The translations under genes were made by a program, and so were the position numbers. Under the pieces are notes generated by a model that had not been told where the DNA came from, searched no databases, and saw nothing but the letters and a program-made list of their open reading frames with translations. This document shows, piece after piece, positions 7,733 through 15,429 of a DNA stretch of 24,360 nt. This DNA is from JBFJVZ01 sp041623895. GTDB lineage: Bacteria; Planctomycetota; Planctomycetia; Pirellulales; Pirellulaceae. Positions within the stretch are counted from its first letter, which is position 1. Each line of letters starts with the position of its first letter. The stretch is from assembly GCA_041623895.1 (NCBI GenBank), contig JBFJVZ010000058.1, positions 1 through 24,360 on the forward strand, written 5' to 3'.

Positions 7733-9148
7733 CTACAACGCCAACAGTAGGCGACTTGGTGCTTCCAGATACCCGATCACGTCATTTAAGAATCTTGCCG
7801 CGGTGGCTCCGTCGACCAGGCGATGGTCGTAGGAAATGCTCAACGGCATCATCAACCGCGGTTGAATCGTATCATCCGGCATCACGACCGGTAGCTTTCG
7901 GCTGCGGCCGACCAACAAGATCGCGACTTCGGGAATGTTGATGATTGGCGTGGAATACTGCCCGCCGATGGCACCCAGGTTACTGATCGTAAACGTGCCG
8001 CCGCGAAGATCACTGATCGCAAAGTGGCCTCCACGAACTTTGCCCGCCATCGCGGCCAGTGCGCGTGTGATTTGTGGAACGCCCAGCTGATCCGCATTTT
8101 GCATCACGGGCACGACCAATCCGCGATCGGTATCGACCGCAATTCCCACATTGACGTAATCCTTATAGATCACTTGTTCGTTTTCCGAATCAATCACCGC
8201 GTTGATCGTCGGATGATGCTTCAGTGCCGTCGCGACTGCTTTGATCAAAAAGGGCATCGTGGTCAGCTTCAGTCCTTGCGCAGCATAATCTTCCTTGCTG
8301 GACTTCCGCAGACACTCCAAATCAGTGATGTCGGCATCATCAAAGTTGGTCACGCGAGGAACGCTGGACCAGCTGGCGTGCATCTGGGCAGCGATCGTCT
8401 TGCGAATCTTGCTCATCCGTTCGACACGAATGGGACCGTAATCGTCATGGTCAGCGGTACCTGGCAAGGGAGCAGGGGCCGCGGCTGGTTTGGGAGGCGG
8501 AGCCGCTGCCGTCTCGGTGCTGGAAGCTGTTCGCGCCTGACTTGCCGATCGGACCACTCCTAACACGTCTTCACGCGTGATTCGACCACCCTCTCCGGTG
8601 CCCGTGACCGCACTGAGATCAACGCCAACTTCTCGGGCAAACCGCCGAATGGCTGGCCCAGCCGGAATCACACTGGCCCCCGATGGGGTCGGGGTGGCGG
8701 CAGAAGCTGCGGGCGTCGGGGGCGTTGGTGTGGGCGCTGCTGAGGCGGCGGGCGTTTGCGATACTGGTTGCGGTGCTGCCGACGGTTCCGGCTCGGCGGC
8801 AGCTTTGGCGGGCGGCGGTGCGGCAGCCTCCGGCGGTGCAGCAGCCTGCGGCGGTGCAGCAGCCTGCGGCGGCGTGGGGGCAGCCGGAGGTTCTGGCGTG
8901 GCGGCGCCCGCGGCTGCTTCGACTTCGATCAGCACGCCGCCAATCGGTACGGTCTCGCCTTCACTGACATTGATCTTGGTGATCTTGCCGGCGACAGATG
9001 AGGGCACTGGCACGCTGGCCTTGTCGGTTTCCATTTCGATGATGTCTTGGCCTTCGCTGATCACATCGCCCACGGAAACAAAGATTTCCAGCACGTCTCC
9101 GGATTCGATGCCGTCACCGAGTTCGGGGAGTTTAACTTCAGTTGCCAT
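7733..9148 (-). CDS. aceF: Pyruvate dehydrogenase E2, dihydrolipoamide acetyltransferase
   Basis: E2 core of the pyruvate dehydrogenase complex, 471 aa; it transfers the acetyl group from lipoamide to CoA. One lipoyl domain occupies about 1-78 with K43 as the lipoylated lysine (MET-DKASVPVPS). An Ala/Pro-rich flexible linker spans about 80-158. The peripheral-subunit-binding domain is at about 160-199 (VIPAGPAIRRFAREVGVDL, then GRITREDVL). A second Ala/Pro linker leads to the catalytic domain at about 240-471, with the active-site motif DHRLVDG (H442, D446). It has a single lipoyl domain where E. coli AceF has three. It lies downstream of aceE in the same direction, 93 bp apart, and is almost certainly in the same operon. 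The purine-rich region before the ATG gives only a weak Shine-Dalgarno match. No lpd (E3) gene is in the window. Confidence 0.96.
   Translation of the reverse strand: MATEVKLPELGDGIESGDVLEIFVSVGDVISEGQDIIEMETDKASVPVPSSVAGKITKINVSEGETVPIGGVLIEVEAAAGAATPEPPAAPTPPQAAAPPQAAAPPEAAAPPPAKAAAEPEPSAAPQPVSQTPAASAAPTPTPPTPAASAATPTPSGASVIPAGPAIRRFAREVGVDLSAVTGTGEGGRITREDVLGVVRSASQARTASSTETAAAPPPKPAAAPAPLPGTADHDDYGPIRVERMSKIRKTIAAQMHASWSSVPRVTNFDDADITDLECLRKSSKEDYAAQGLKLTTMPFLIKAVATALKHHPTINAVIDSENEQVIYKDYVNVGIAVDTDRGLVVPVMQNADQLGVPQITRALAAMAGKVRGGHFAISDLRGGTFTISNLGAIGGQYSTPIINIPEVAILLVGRSRKLPVVMPDDTIQPRLMMPLSISYDHRLVDGATAARFLNDVIGYLEAPSRLLLAL
8814..8885 (-). repeat. 18-bp tandem repeat inside the aceF linker
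   Basis: Units at 8814, 8832, 8850 and 8868 have the form GGCGGTGCAGCAGCCTGC. The second and third are identical and the outer two diverged. They encode the linker period AAPPQA/AAPPEA. Such repeats change copy number by slippage and would alter linker length without changing the frame. Confidence 0.85.
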
Positions 9149-9176
9149 AATCGCTTGCTTGTTAGTCTCGGGTCAG

Positions 9177-9231
9177 GGCGTGGCTGGAAGCCGCGCCAAC
9201 GATGTGGTTAGGCACGGCCCCAAGCCGTGCC
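9177..9231 (-). other. Two hairpins between aceE and aceF
   Basis: In the minus-strand transcript the first hairpin is GGCACGGC-loop-GCCGTGCC (9231-9211), perfect over 8 bp with a 5-nt loop, starting 10 nt after the aceE stop. The second is GGCGCGGCT-tcc-AGCCACGCC (9197-9177), 9 bp with one mismatch. No U-tract follows either, so they look more like an intercistronic stability element or a REP-like pair than terminators. The remaining 9149-9176 carries the aceF translation start region. Confidence 0.75.
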
Positions 9232-9241
9232 GACGCGGATT

Positions 9242-11974
9242 TCATGTGAAGTACGGATTCGGTTTTTCGGCATCGAAGCCCAGATGTTTGATTGCATCGG
9301 AGACTTCTTTGGGCGTGACCACGGCCGCTTTGGATAGCTGGCTCAGGGCGGCAATGGTGATCGACTCTGCATCAACTTCAAAGTGCCGGCGAAGCTCCTC
9401 GCGAGTCTCGCTGCGGCCCATCCCGTCGGTGCCAAGGACAAAGTAATCGCCAGGAATCCAAGGCGTCAATTGCTCGCCAAGTGCACGTACGTAATCGCTT
9501 GCTGAAATAAACGGTCCCTCGACACCTTCCAGCGTTTCTTCCAAGTAGCTTTTTCGCGGCGTCTCGGTCGGATGCAACATATTCCAACGCTGGCAATCCC
9601 CGGCCTCACGGCGAAGCTGCGTATAACTGGTCACGCTCCAAACATCACTGGCGATGTTGTATTCTTCAGCCAACAATTCTTGGGCTCGCAAGGCACAATT
9701 CAAAATCGCGCCGCTGCCGAACAATTGAACCCGGGCACGCGCGTTCTGAACGTCGCGACTGCGGAATTTATACATGCCTTTGACGATGCCGTCTTCGCAT
9801 CCTTCCGGCATCTCTGGGTGATTGTAAGGTTCATTCTCGCTCATCATGTAGTAGATGCACTCTTCGCCTTCCTGGTACATCCGCTTAAGGCCTTCCATGA
9901 TGATCACGACAACTTCGTACGCATACGCGGGATCATAAGCCCGGACGGTTGGGTAAGCGATTGCGGTCAGCAAGCTGTGGCCGTCCTGGTGCTGCAGCCC
10001 TTCACCGTTCAGCGTGGTTCGGCCAGCGGTGCCGCCGATCAGGAATCCTTTGGCTCGCATGTCGGCTGCGGCCCAAATCAGATCACCGACACGCTGAAAA
10101 CCAAACATGCTGTAGTAAATGTAAAACGGAATCATATTGATCCCGTGCAGGCTGTAGGCGGTGCCTGCGGCGTTAAAGGAACTCATCGATCCGGCCTCGG
10201 TAATCCCTTCTTCTAGAATCTGGCCGTCCTGCGCTTCCTTGTAGTAAGTGATCTGTTCGGAATCGACCGGTTCGTAAAGCTGGCCGGCGTGGGCATAGAT
10301 TCCGAACTGGCGAAACATGCCTTCCATTCCAAATGTCCGCGATTCATCGGGCACAATCGGGACCATGTATTTGCCGACCTTTTTGTCACGACAAAGAGCG
10401 GTCAAGGTTTGCACGACAGCAAAGGTGGTGCTGATTTCTTTGTTCTCCAGCTTCTTGATCACCTTGCGGTATTCGTCCAGCGTCGGCACCTCCAGTTTCG
10501 GATGCTCGGTGGGTCGGCTGGGAACGGGGCCGCCAAGCGAACCGCGGCGCTCGCGAATGTATTTGATTTCCTGGCTGTTTTCCGGCGGACGATAAAACGG
10601 CGCCTTGCCGACTTCCTCGTCACTGATCGGAATGCCAAATCGAGTCCTGAACTCCAGCAACTCGTCCTCGTTCATCTTCTTTTGGTTGTGAGCAATGTTG
10701 CGGCCTTCACCGGCTTCACCCAGCCCGTATCCCTTGACGGTTTTTGCCAAGATCACGGTCGGGCGGCCGTTCTTTAGCTCCGTCGCCATCTTGTAGGTTG
10801 CATAAACCTTTTCGGGATCGTGACCACCGCGGCGCATTTTCTCCAACCGCTCGTCACTGTAGTTTTCGACCAACTTCAGCAATTCCGGATACTTGCCAAA
10901 GAAATGCTCGCGTATGTAACTGCCCGGCATGCCGGTGTATTTCTGATATTGGCCGTCAACCACTTCGTTCATCCGTTTGACCAACAGGCCGCTGGTGTCT
11001 TTGGCCAACAGGTGATCCCAATCGTCGCCCCAAATCACCTTGATCACGTTCCAGCCGGCACCGCGAAAGATTGACTCCAATTCTTGAATGATCTTGCCGT
11101 TACCGCGAACCGGTCCGTCCAATCGTTGCAAGTTGCAGTTGATGACAAAGATCAGGTTTTCCAGTTTTTCGCGGGCGGCCAGACCGATGGCGCCAAGCGT
11201 TTCCGGTTCGTCGCATTCGCCGTCGCCAAGGAACGCCCAAACGCGTTGATCCGATGTGTCTTTCAGACCACGGTCCTTCAAGTATTCATTGAAGCGAGCC
11301 TGATAGATCGCTGTAATGGGACCGATTCCCATCGACACGGTGGGGTACTCCCAAAAGTCCGGCATCAGCCAGGGGTGCGGATAGCTGGACAGCCCGGGCA
11401 CGGGTCGCAATTCGCGGCGAAAATTTTCCAGGTTCTGTTCGGACAATCGGCCTTCCAGAAATGCGCGGCTGTACATCCCCGGTGACGCGTGACCCTGGAA
11501 AAAAATTGCATCGCCCGAGTAGCCGTCTTCGCCTCGGCCGCGGAAGAAATGGTTGTAGCCGATCTCGTACAACGTCGCGCTGGAAGCAAAGGTGCTGATG
11601 TGGCCACCCACTCCGCCAGCCCGTTTGTTGGCGCGGACCACCATCGCCATCGCGTTCCAGCGAACGATTGACTTGATGCGGCGTTCTAATTCCCGGTTTC
11701 CTGGAAACGCTGGTTGGTCGCCCACCGGAATCGAGTTCACATAAGGCGTGCTGACGTCTTCGGCGGATTGAATCCCGTCCTCGGCGGCTCGGTCACGCAA
11801 CTGGTCAATCAAGAACCGAACTCGCTCCGGACCTTTACTCTTGAGCACATAGTCAAGCGACGACAGCCACTCCTCAGTCTCCGCGGGGTCGACATCGATA
11901 TCGGCCGCCTGCGGGGCCAGTTCACCTAGATGTTTCTTTACTTCGGCCTGGGCGACCGCTTTGGATTCCGACAT
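9242..11974 (-). CDS. aceE: Pyruvate dehydrogenase E1 component, homodimeric type
   Basis: Thiamine-diphosphate-dependent decarboxylase of the pyruvate dehydrogenase complex, 910 aa against about 887 in E. coli. The thiamine-diphosphate motif begins GDGECDEPE at 250-258 and ends near N279-C-N281. Substrate-channel histidines appear in GGHIS (H125) and FQGHASPG (H162). The transketolase-like central domain and C-terminal domain are complete to the end (FDAEKPNPYF). The start MSESKAVAQ at 11974 is chosen because AAGGGAA lies about 9 bp upstream. The frame is open nine codons further, to 12001, but those codons lie over the ribosome-binding region. It is the first gene of the aceE-aceF operon. 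The upstream region contains a perfect palindrome and several hairpins that may be regulatory. Confidence 0.96.
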   Translation of the reverse strand: MSESKAVAQAEVKKHLGELAPQAADIDVDPAETEEWLSSLDYVLKSKGPERVRFLIDQLRDRAAEDGIQSAEDVSTPYVNSIPVGDQPAFPGNRELERRIKSIVRWNAMAMVVRANKRAGGVGGHISTFASSATLYEIGYNHFFRGRGEDGYSGDAIFFQGHASPGMYSRAFLEGRLSEQNLENFRRELRPVPGLSSYPHPWLMPDFWEYPTVSMGIGPITAIYQARFNEYLKDRGLKDTSDQRVWAFLGDGECDEPETLGAIGLAAREKLENLIFVINCNLQRLDGPVRGNGKIIQELESIFRGAGWNVIKVIWGDDWDHLLAKDTSGLLVKRMNEVVDGQYQKYTGMPGSYIREHFFGKYPELLKLVENYSDERLEKMRRGGHDPEKVYATYKMATELKNGRPTVILAKTVKGYGLGEAGEGRNIAHNQKKMNEDELLEFRTRFGIPISDEEVGKAPFYRPPENSQEIKYIRERRGSLGGPVPSRPTEHPKLEVPTLDEYRKVIKKLENKEISTTFAVVQTLTALCRDKKVGKYMVPIVPDESRTFGMEGMFRQFGIYAHAGQLYEPVDSEQITYYKEAQDGQILEEGITEAGSMSSFNAAGTAYSLHGINMIPFYIYYSMFGFQRVGDLIWAAADMRAKGFLIGGTAGRTTLNGEGLQHQDGHSLLTAIAYPTVRAYDPAYAYEVVVIIMEGLKRMYQEGEECIYYMMSENEPYNHPEMPEGCEDGIVKGMYKFRSRDVQNARARVQLFGSGAILNCALRAQELLAEEYNIASDVWSVTSYTQLRREAGDCQRWNMLHPTETPRKSYLEETLEGVEGPFISASDYVRALGEQLTPWIPGDYFVLGTDGMGRSETREELRRHFEVDAESITIAALSQLSKAAVVTPKEVSDAIKHLGFDAEKPNPYFT

Positions 11975-12014
11975 AGTTTGTGTTCCCTTAGGAGGATCCA
12001 CCGCGAGAATAGAT

Positions 12015-12029
12015 CGTCAATATTTGACG
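12015..12029. promoter_or_regulatory. Perfect palindrome upstream of aceE, candidate operator
   Basis: CGTCAA-TAT-TTGACG is a perfect 6-bp inverted repeat with a 3-bp centre, 41 bp before the aceE start. It is AT-rich at the centre and has the size of a dimeric regulator site. TTGACG also resembles a -35 box on either strand, but no matching -10 was found at 16-18 bp. The regulator is unknown. Confidence 0.4.
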
Positions 12030-12117
12030 GCTCGGCTCCCAACCAGATCGATGGATGCCAACTCTGATCGCTGCCTCTTTGGCGCTTTTACGGTAGTTTT
12101 GAGCTTCCTTAAGCGTA

Positions 12118-12199
12118 GCCGGGTTCTAGCAAACCCGGCAAGAGAGAGCCCCCAACGGCAGAACAGGCTCCCTAAGCAGCAATCGTTGGGAAAAACGAT
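12118..12199 (-). other. Hairpin cluster in the aceE upstream region
   Basis: Three inverted repeats occur in about 80 bp. GCCGGGTT (12118-12125) pairs with AACCCGGC (12132-12139), perfect over 8 bp; on the plus strand a GTAG overlaps its foot. GAGAGCC (12144-12150) pairs with GGCTCCC-type bases near 12168-12174, allowing one mismatch. ATCGTT (12182-12187) pairs with AACGAT (12194-12199). The segment is bracketed by a 12-bp direct repeat AGATCGATGGAT at 12045-12056 and 12239-12250. It may be a structured aceE leader or a small inserted repeat. No convincing gene is seen in 11975-12351. Confidence 0.45.
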
Positions 12200-12351
12200 G
12201 GTGTTCATCTGTGCGCATTTTTGTCCGTGGGCTTAACAAGATCGATGGATTCTCACATAAGCATGCTTTCGCAGAACTTTCCCTCTCTGTTTACTAGCAA
12301 TCGATTTCTGGGGCGGTTTCATCCGCATCGGATCACCATCAGGAGCAAATC

Positions 12352-12816
12352 GTGAACGACCAAGACAAGAATCAAGCCATCGTTGCAGAGCTAATCAAGT
12401 CCTATTGGATGGAGCTGGAAACGGTCATCAACTACTTGGCCAATAGCATCAATCTGGATGGCGTGAGGGCGGAGGAGATTAAGAAATCCTTGGCGGCAGA
12501 CGTTACCGAAGAAATGATGCACGCAACCCAGCTGGGCAATCGTATCAAAACCATCAATGGCTCGATTCCCGGCAGTCAGCAGTTCGTTGCTGTCCAATCC
12601 ACCCTGCAACCGCCAGCCGACAGCACCGATGTGGTGACTGTGATCAAAGGCGTGATCGACGCGGAAGAAGCCGCGATCGCACAGTACGAAAGAATCATTC
12701 GTCTGTGCGATGGCTACGATTTCGTCAGCCAAGATCTATGCATCACGTTGTTGGCTGATGAACAGCAGCACCGAAGAGAGTTCGTCGGATTCTTGAAAGA
12801 ATACGAGGGAAACTAA
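12352..12816 (+). CDS. Bacterioferritin-like ferritin-family protein
   Basis: A 154-aa four-helix-bundle protein, close to the 158 aa of bacterioferritin. All six expected di-iron ligands can be placed: E23, E54, H57 (E-M-M-H), E106, E137 and H140 (E-Q-Q-H). These match E. coli Bfr E18, E51, H54, E94, E127 and H130. M55 falls where Bfr M52 binds haem, so haem binding is possible but unproven. The likely role is ferrous iron oxidation and storage, or peroxide consumption, in the cytoplasm. The start is GTG at 12352, supported by AGGAG at 12341-12345. The ABC transporter ATPase gene follows after 21 bp in the same direction, so the three genes probably form an operon. It might instead be a rubrerythrin-like ferritin without storage function. 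Confidence 0.85.
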   Translation: MNDQDKNQAIVAELIKSYWMELETVINYLANSINLDGVRAEEIKKSLAADVTEEMMHATQLGNRIKTINGSIPGSQQFVAVQSTLQPPADSTDVVTVIKGVIDAEEAAIAQYERIIRLCDGYDFVSQDLCITLLADEQQHRREFVGFLKEYEGN

Positions 12817-12837
12817 TTGGATACATAGGAAGTCGGT

Positions 12838-13509
12838 TTGATCCAGGCAGATCAACTTGCCAAGACTTACGGGTACGCCGGGCATTCGATTCCCGCGGTG
12901 TCAGATGTCACGTTGTCGGTCCAACCGGGCGAACGAGTTGCGATCGTTGGCAAGAGTGGTTCGGGGAAATCAACGCTGCTGAACTTGTTAGCTGGCTTGG
13001 ACCGGCCAACATCGGGAACGCTTACTGTTGGCGGCCAAAGATTGGACCAAATGGGTCGCAACGAAATGGCCCGCTATCGTTGCCGGCATGTCGGGCTGGT
13101 CTTTCAATCATTTCAGCTGTTGCCCCAGTCCAGTGCACAGAAAAACGTTGAATTGCCGTTAATCCTGGCTGGCATGTCACAGCGTGAACGTCAGCAGCAG
13201 TCGCGGCAGTGGCTCGAGCGAGTTGGTTTGGGGAATCGCAGCGAGCACTTGCCGTATGCGTTGTCCGGTGGCGAGCAACAGCGGGTCGCAATCGCGCGCG
13301 CCTTGGTGCATCAACCTCCGTTGCTGTTAGCGGACGAACCAACCGGCAACCTCGATTCGGCAACGGCGCGGCAAATCGAACAACTGATAATGGAGTTGTG
13401 CGCAGAAACGGCAGCGACTTTCTTCCTAGTCACGCACGACGAGCAGTTGGCAGCACGCTGCAGCACGCGTCGCTTCCGCATGACCGATGGTTCGCTGGCG
13501 GAGTGGTGA
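12838..13509 (+). CDS. ABC transporter ATP-binding protein (MacB/LolD type)
   Basis: A 223-aa ATPase with every core motif: Walker A GKSGSGKST at 38-46, Q-loop Q90, signature LSGGEQQRVAIARAL at 142-156, Walker B LLLADEPTGNLD at about 162-173 and switch H200. The insertion-free, short form and the DEPTGNLD box are typical of the MacB/LolD/FtsE branch, which couples ATP hydrolysis to work on the periplasmic side. The start is TTG at 12838, with AGGAAG at 12827-12832 as ribosome-binding site. Its TGA overlaps the ATG of the permease gene (TGATG), implying translational coupling. The substrate is not predictable. Confidence 0.94.
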   Translation: MIQADQLAKTYGYAGHSIPAVSDVTLSVQPGERVAIVGKSGSGKSTLLNLLAGLDRPTSGTLTVGGQRLDQMGRNEMARYRCRHVGLVFQSFQLLPQSSAQKNVELPLILAGMSQRERQQQSRQWLERVGLGNRSEHLPYALSGGEQQRVAIARALVHQPPLLLADEPTGNLDSATARQIEQLIMELCAETAATFFLVTHDEQLAARCSTRRFRMTDGSLAEW

Positions 13510-15101
13510 TGATGCGAATTCTTGACATTTTCGCCATGGCGCTTGGCAATCTCTGGCAGCGAAAACTGCGCACCTGCTTGAACTTATTGGGCATCGTGAT
13601 CGGTTGCACGGTGTTGCTGCTGACGGCGGCGGCGGCCAGCGGTGTTGGCAAAGCGATCCACGTGCTGTTCGACGCTTCCGAATTCGCCAAAGAAATCCGC
13701 GTCTCGCCCGATTACTATTCTTCGCTTCCCGATCCTCCCCCGGGCACGATTGTCGTGGAAGGTGAAATGAGCGACGAGCGACGGGAAAGGATTCGCGAAG
13801 TTCTGGTCAATCAATGGAAAATGGAGCAAAGCGGCGTACAAGATTGGCAGATCTCGCTGGCAGAAATCGAGGAACTCAAACAAGTGCCGCATGTTGTTCG
13901 AGTTGTTCCCAATGGGTTCCTTGATGCTCGCTTGAATAACCCGCAAGACAATACCGAGATGGAAATCAGTCTCGCTGGTGTCGACGCGGCCAGCCGAGTC
14001 ATCACCGAACGCGTCATCGCCGGTTCCATGCTGGACGAGAATGCCCGCGATCAGGTTTTGGTGAGCGAAGTCTTGGCGTATCAACTTGGTTTCAGAAGCG
14101 ATAGCGAATTGCATGAACTTGTCGGCCGCGAGCTGACGATCACTTATCAGGTGGGCGGCCAGAAATACTCGCGGATCTACGAGAACCTGAAATTTCTGTC
14201 ACAGCAGGATGGTCCGTCGCTTGCCGATCAAGCAGCCTTTGCCGTGACGTTTTCGCAACTGCTGGACGATCTGGATAAGACATCGCTAACCGAAGAGCAA
14301 AAAGAAATGATCCGTCGGGTCACCCAGCCCGACCGCGGCAACAACGGTGCCCCAGCACAGAAAGATGAGCCGGCGATCGAAGTCCAGCGCACGTTCCAAG
14401 TCTGCGGCATCGTCAACAGTGACCAAAATCACCAGACCATTTCGGACATGTTCCTGATGTGGTTTCACGGATCGCATGGCGACCTCTTGCTGCACCACGA
14501 AGTTGCTGTCGAAATGCAATCGCAGATTCCCGAGCGCAAGGATGACTACTACAACGTCGCTGTGATCGTTGATAGCTCGCGAAATCTAAAGTCGGTCACA
14601 GAGGATCTCAAGGCCAAAGGCTTGGATGTCGACTCGGCGCTGATGATCCTTGATAATCTCCAACGCGGTATCGAGCGCAGTCGCTGGTACGTGTTGTCGA
14701 TCGCGGCCGCTATTCTGTTGGCATCAGCTCTGGGCATCTCCAACACCTTGGTGATTTCGGTTTTGCAGCGGACGCCGGAATTCGGCATCTTGAAGGCCGT
14801 TGGCGCCCGCGACCGCGACCTGCTGTTGTTGATGCTCTGCGAGGGAGCGTTGTTGGGAGTGATCGGCGCGACGTTGGCCGTGGCGGTCAGTTGGCTATCA
14901 GCGAAAGTCGGCCAAACATTCCTGGCTCGCCACCTAAGCGGTCAGAACGTTGCTGACTTGTCAGGCCAACTATTGCAGTTTCAGCTTTGGGCCGTGATGG
15001 CAATCTATGGGGTCGCCGTGGTGATCTGCGTTGCAGCCAGTCTGTTGCCGGCCTGGCGGGCCGCAAGACTAGATCCGGTGGTGGCAATGCGACGCGACTA
15101 G
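13509..15101 (+). CDS. ABC transporter permease (MacB/FtsX family)
   Basis: A 530-aa permease starting at ATG 13509, overlapping the ATPase stop by one base; the frame is open further upstream only as a shadow within the ATPase gene. One N-terminal membrane helix lies at about 24-45 (LNLLGIVIGCTVLLLTAAAA). A large periplasmic domain spans about 50-390, acidic and Gln-rich in the middle. Three C-terminal helices follow. The FtsX/MacB signature EFGILKAVGARDRDLLLLML sits after the second helix, and the typical ending PAWRAARLDPVVAMRRD is present. MacB-type permeases carry out mechanotransmission rather than channel transport, so lipoprotein release, peptide export or envelope work are options. 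No dedicated adaptor gene is adjacent. The last base of its TAG stop is also the first base of repeat copy C. Confidence 0.92.
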   Translation: MMRILDIFAMALGNLWQRKLRTCLNLLGIVIGCTVLLLTAAAASGVGKAIHVLFDASEFAKEIRVSPDYYSSLPDPPPGTIVVEGEMSDERRERIREVLVNQWKMEQSGVQDWQISLAEIEELKQVPHVVRVVPNGFLDARLNNPQDNTEMEISLAGVDAASRVITERVIAGSMLDENARDQVLVSEVLAYQLGFRSDSELHELVGRELTITYQVGGQKYSRIYENLKFLSQQDGPSLADQAAFAVTFSQLLDDLDKTSLTEEQKEMIRRVTQPDRGNNGAPAQKDEPAIEVQRTFQVCGIVNSDQNHQTISDMFLMWFHGSHGDLLLHHEVAVEMQSQIPERKDDYYNVAVIVDSSRNLKSVTEDLKAKGLDVDSALMILDNLQRGIERSRWYVLSIAAAILLASALGISNTLVISVLQRTPEFGILKAVGARDRDLLLLMLCEGALLGVIGATLAVAVSWLSAKVGQTFLARHLSGQNVADLSGQLLQFQLWAVMAIYGVAVVICVAASLLPAWRAARLDPVVAMRRD

Positions 15102-15202
15102 AGCTTTTTCAATTATCTCGTAGGCCAGGACTTGTCCTGGCCAGAAGGCGCCAGAACAAGTCCTGGCCTACCGATGATCCCACACCAATGATGAAATTGC
15201 TC
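15101..15202 (+). repeat. REPIN-like dispersed repeat, copy C
   Basis: A complete copy of 102 bp. The left flank GAGCTTTTTCAATTATCTCG begins at the last base of the permease stop codon. Arms 15120-15141 and 15150-15171 pair over 22 bp with one mismatch. The right flank runs to TGAAATTGCTC at 15202, nearly identical to copy A. Placed between two convergent genes, it may also end transcription or protect mRNA 3' ends. Confidence 0.9.
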
Positions 15203-15429
15203 AAATGCCGTCGACCACTTCTCAGGTGTATTGACGTGATTCCCTCGGTCACCTCCATCGTTATCAGGACGCATCGCCGCCATCGATGGGTCGGCGCGGC
15301 GGATCGATTGGCTGCGAACGATTCACGAGTTCGTGATGGAGCTCTTTTCTATCAATCGGTCTCCCGTTCCACCGCCCGCTTGACCCACGCTACTGGAAGC
15401 ACCACTCGCTGAAAATCGAGTGAACGAAT
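15203..15429. other. Convergent intergenic region with a weak hairpin
   Basis: Between repeat copy C and the end of serS I see no gene. A hairpin CACTCG (15403-15408) / CGAGTG (15417-15422) with an 8-nt loop lies 7 bp beyond the serS stop. It could help end serS transcription, but no T-run follows in either direction. Confidence 0.35.

Noticed and set aside
8577..9446. 289-aa plus-strand open frame across the aceF linker and the aceE end
   Set aside because: It is Gly/Ala-rich because it is the complement of the Ala/Pro linker of AceF; both real genes on the minus strand are certain.
12017..12208. 63-aa minus-strand frame upstream of aceE
   Set aside because: It runs through hairpins and has basic, family-less sequence; no ribosome-binding site and no sign of coding constraint.
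14987..15412. 141-aa plus-strand frame crossing the permease end and repeat copy C
   Set aside because: It is in another frame of the permease, then passes through the repeat; composition is Arg-rich as expected for a shadow frame.
15403..15422. Hairpin as a strong serS terminator
   Set aside because: The stem is only 6 bp and no U-run follows on the minus strand; kept only as a weak possibility.
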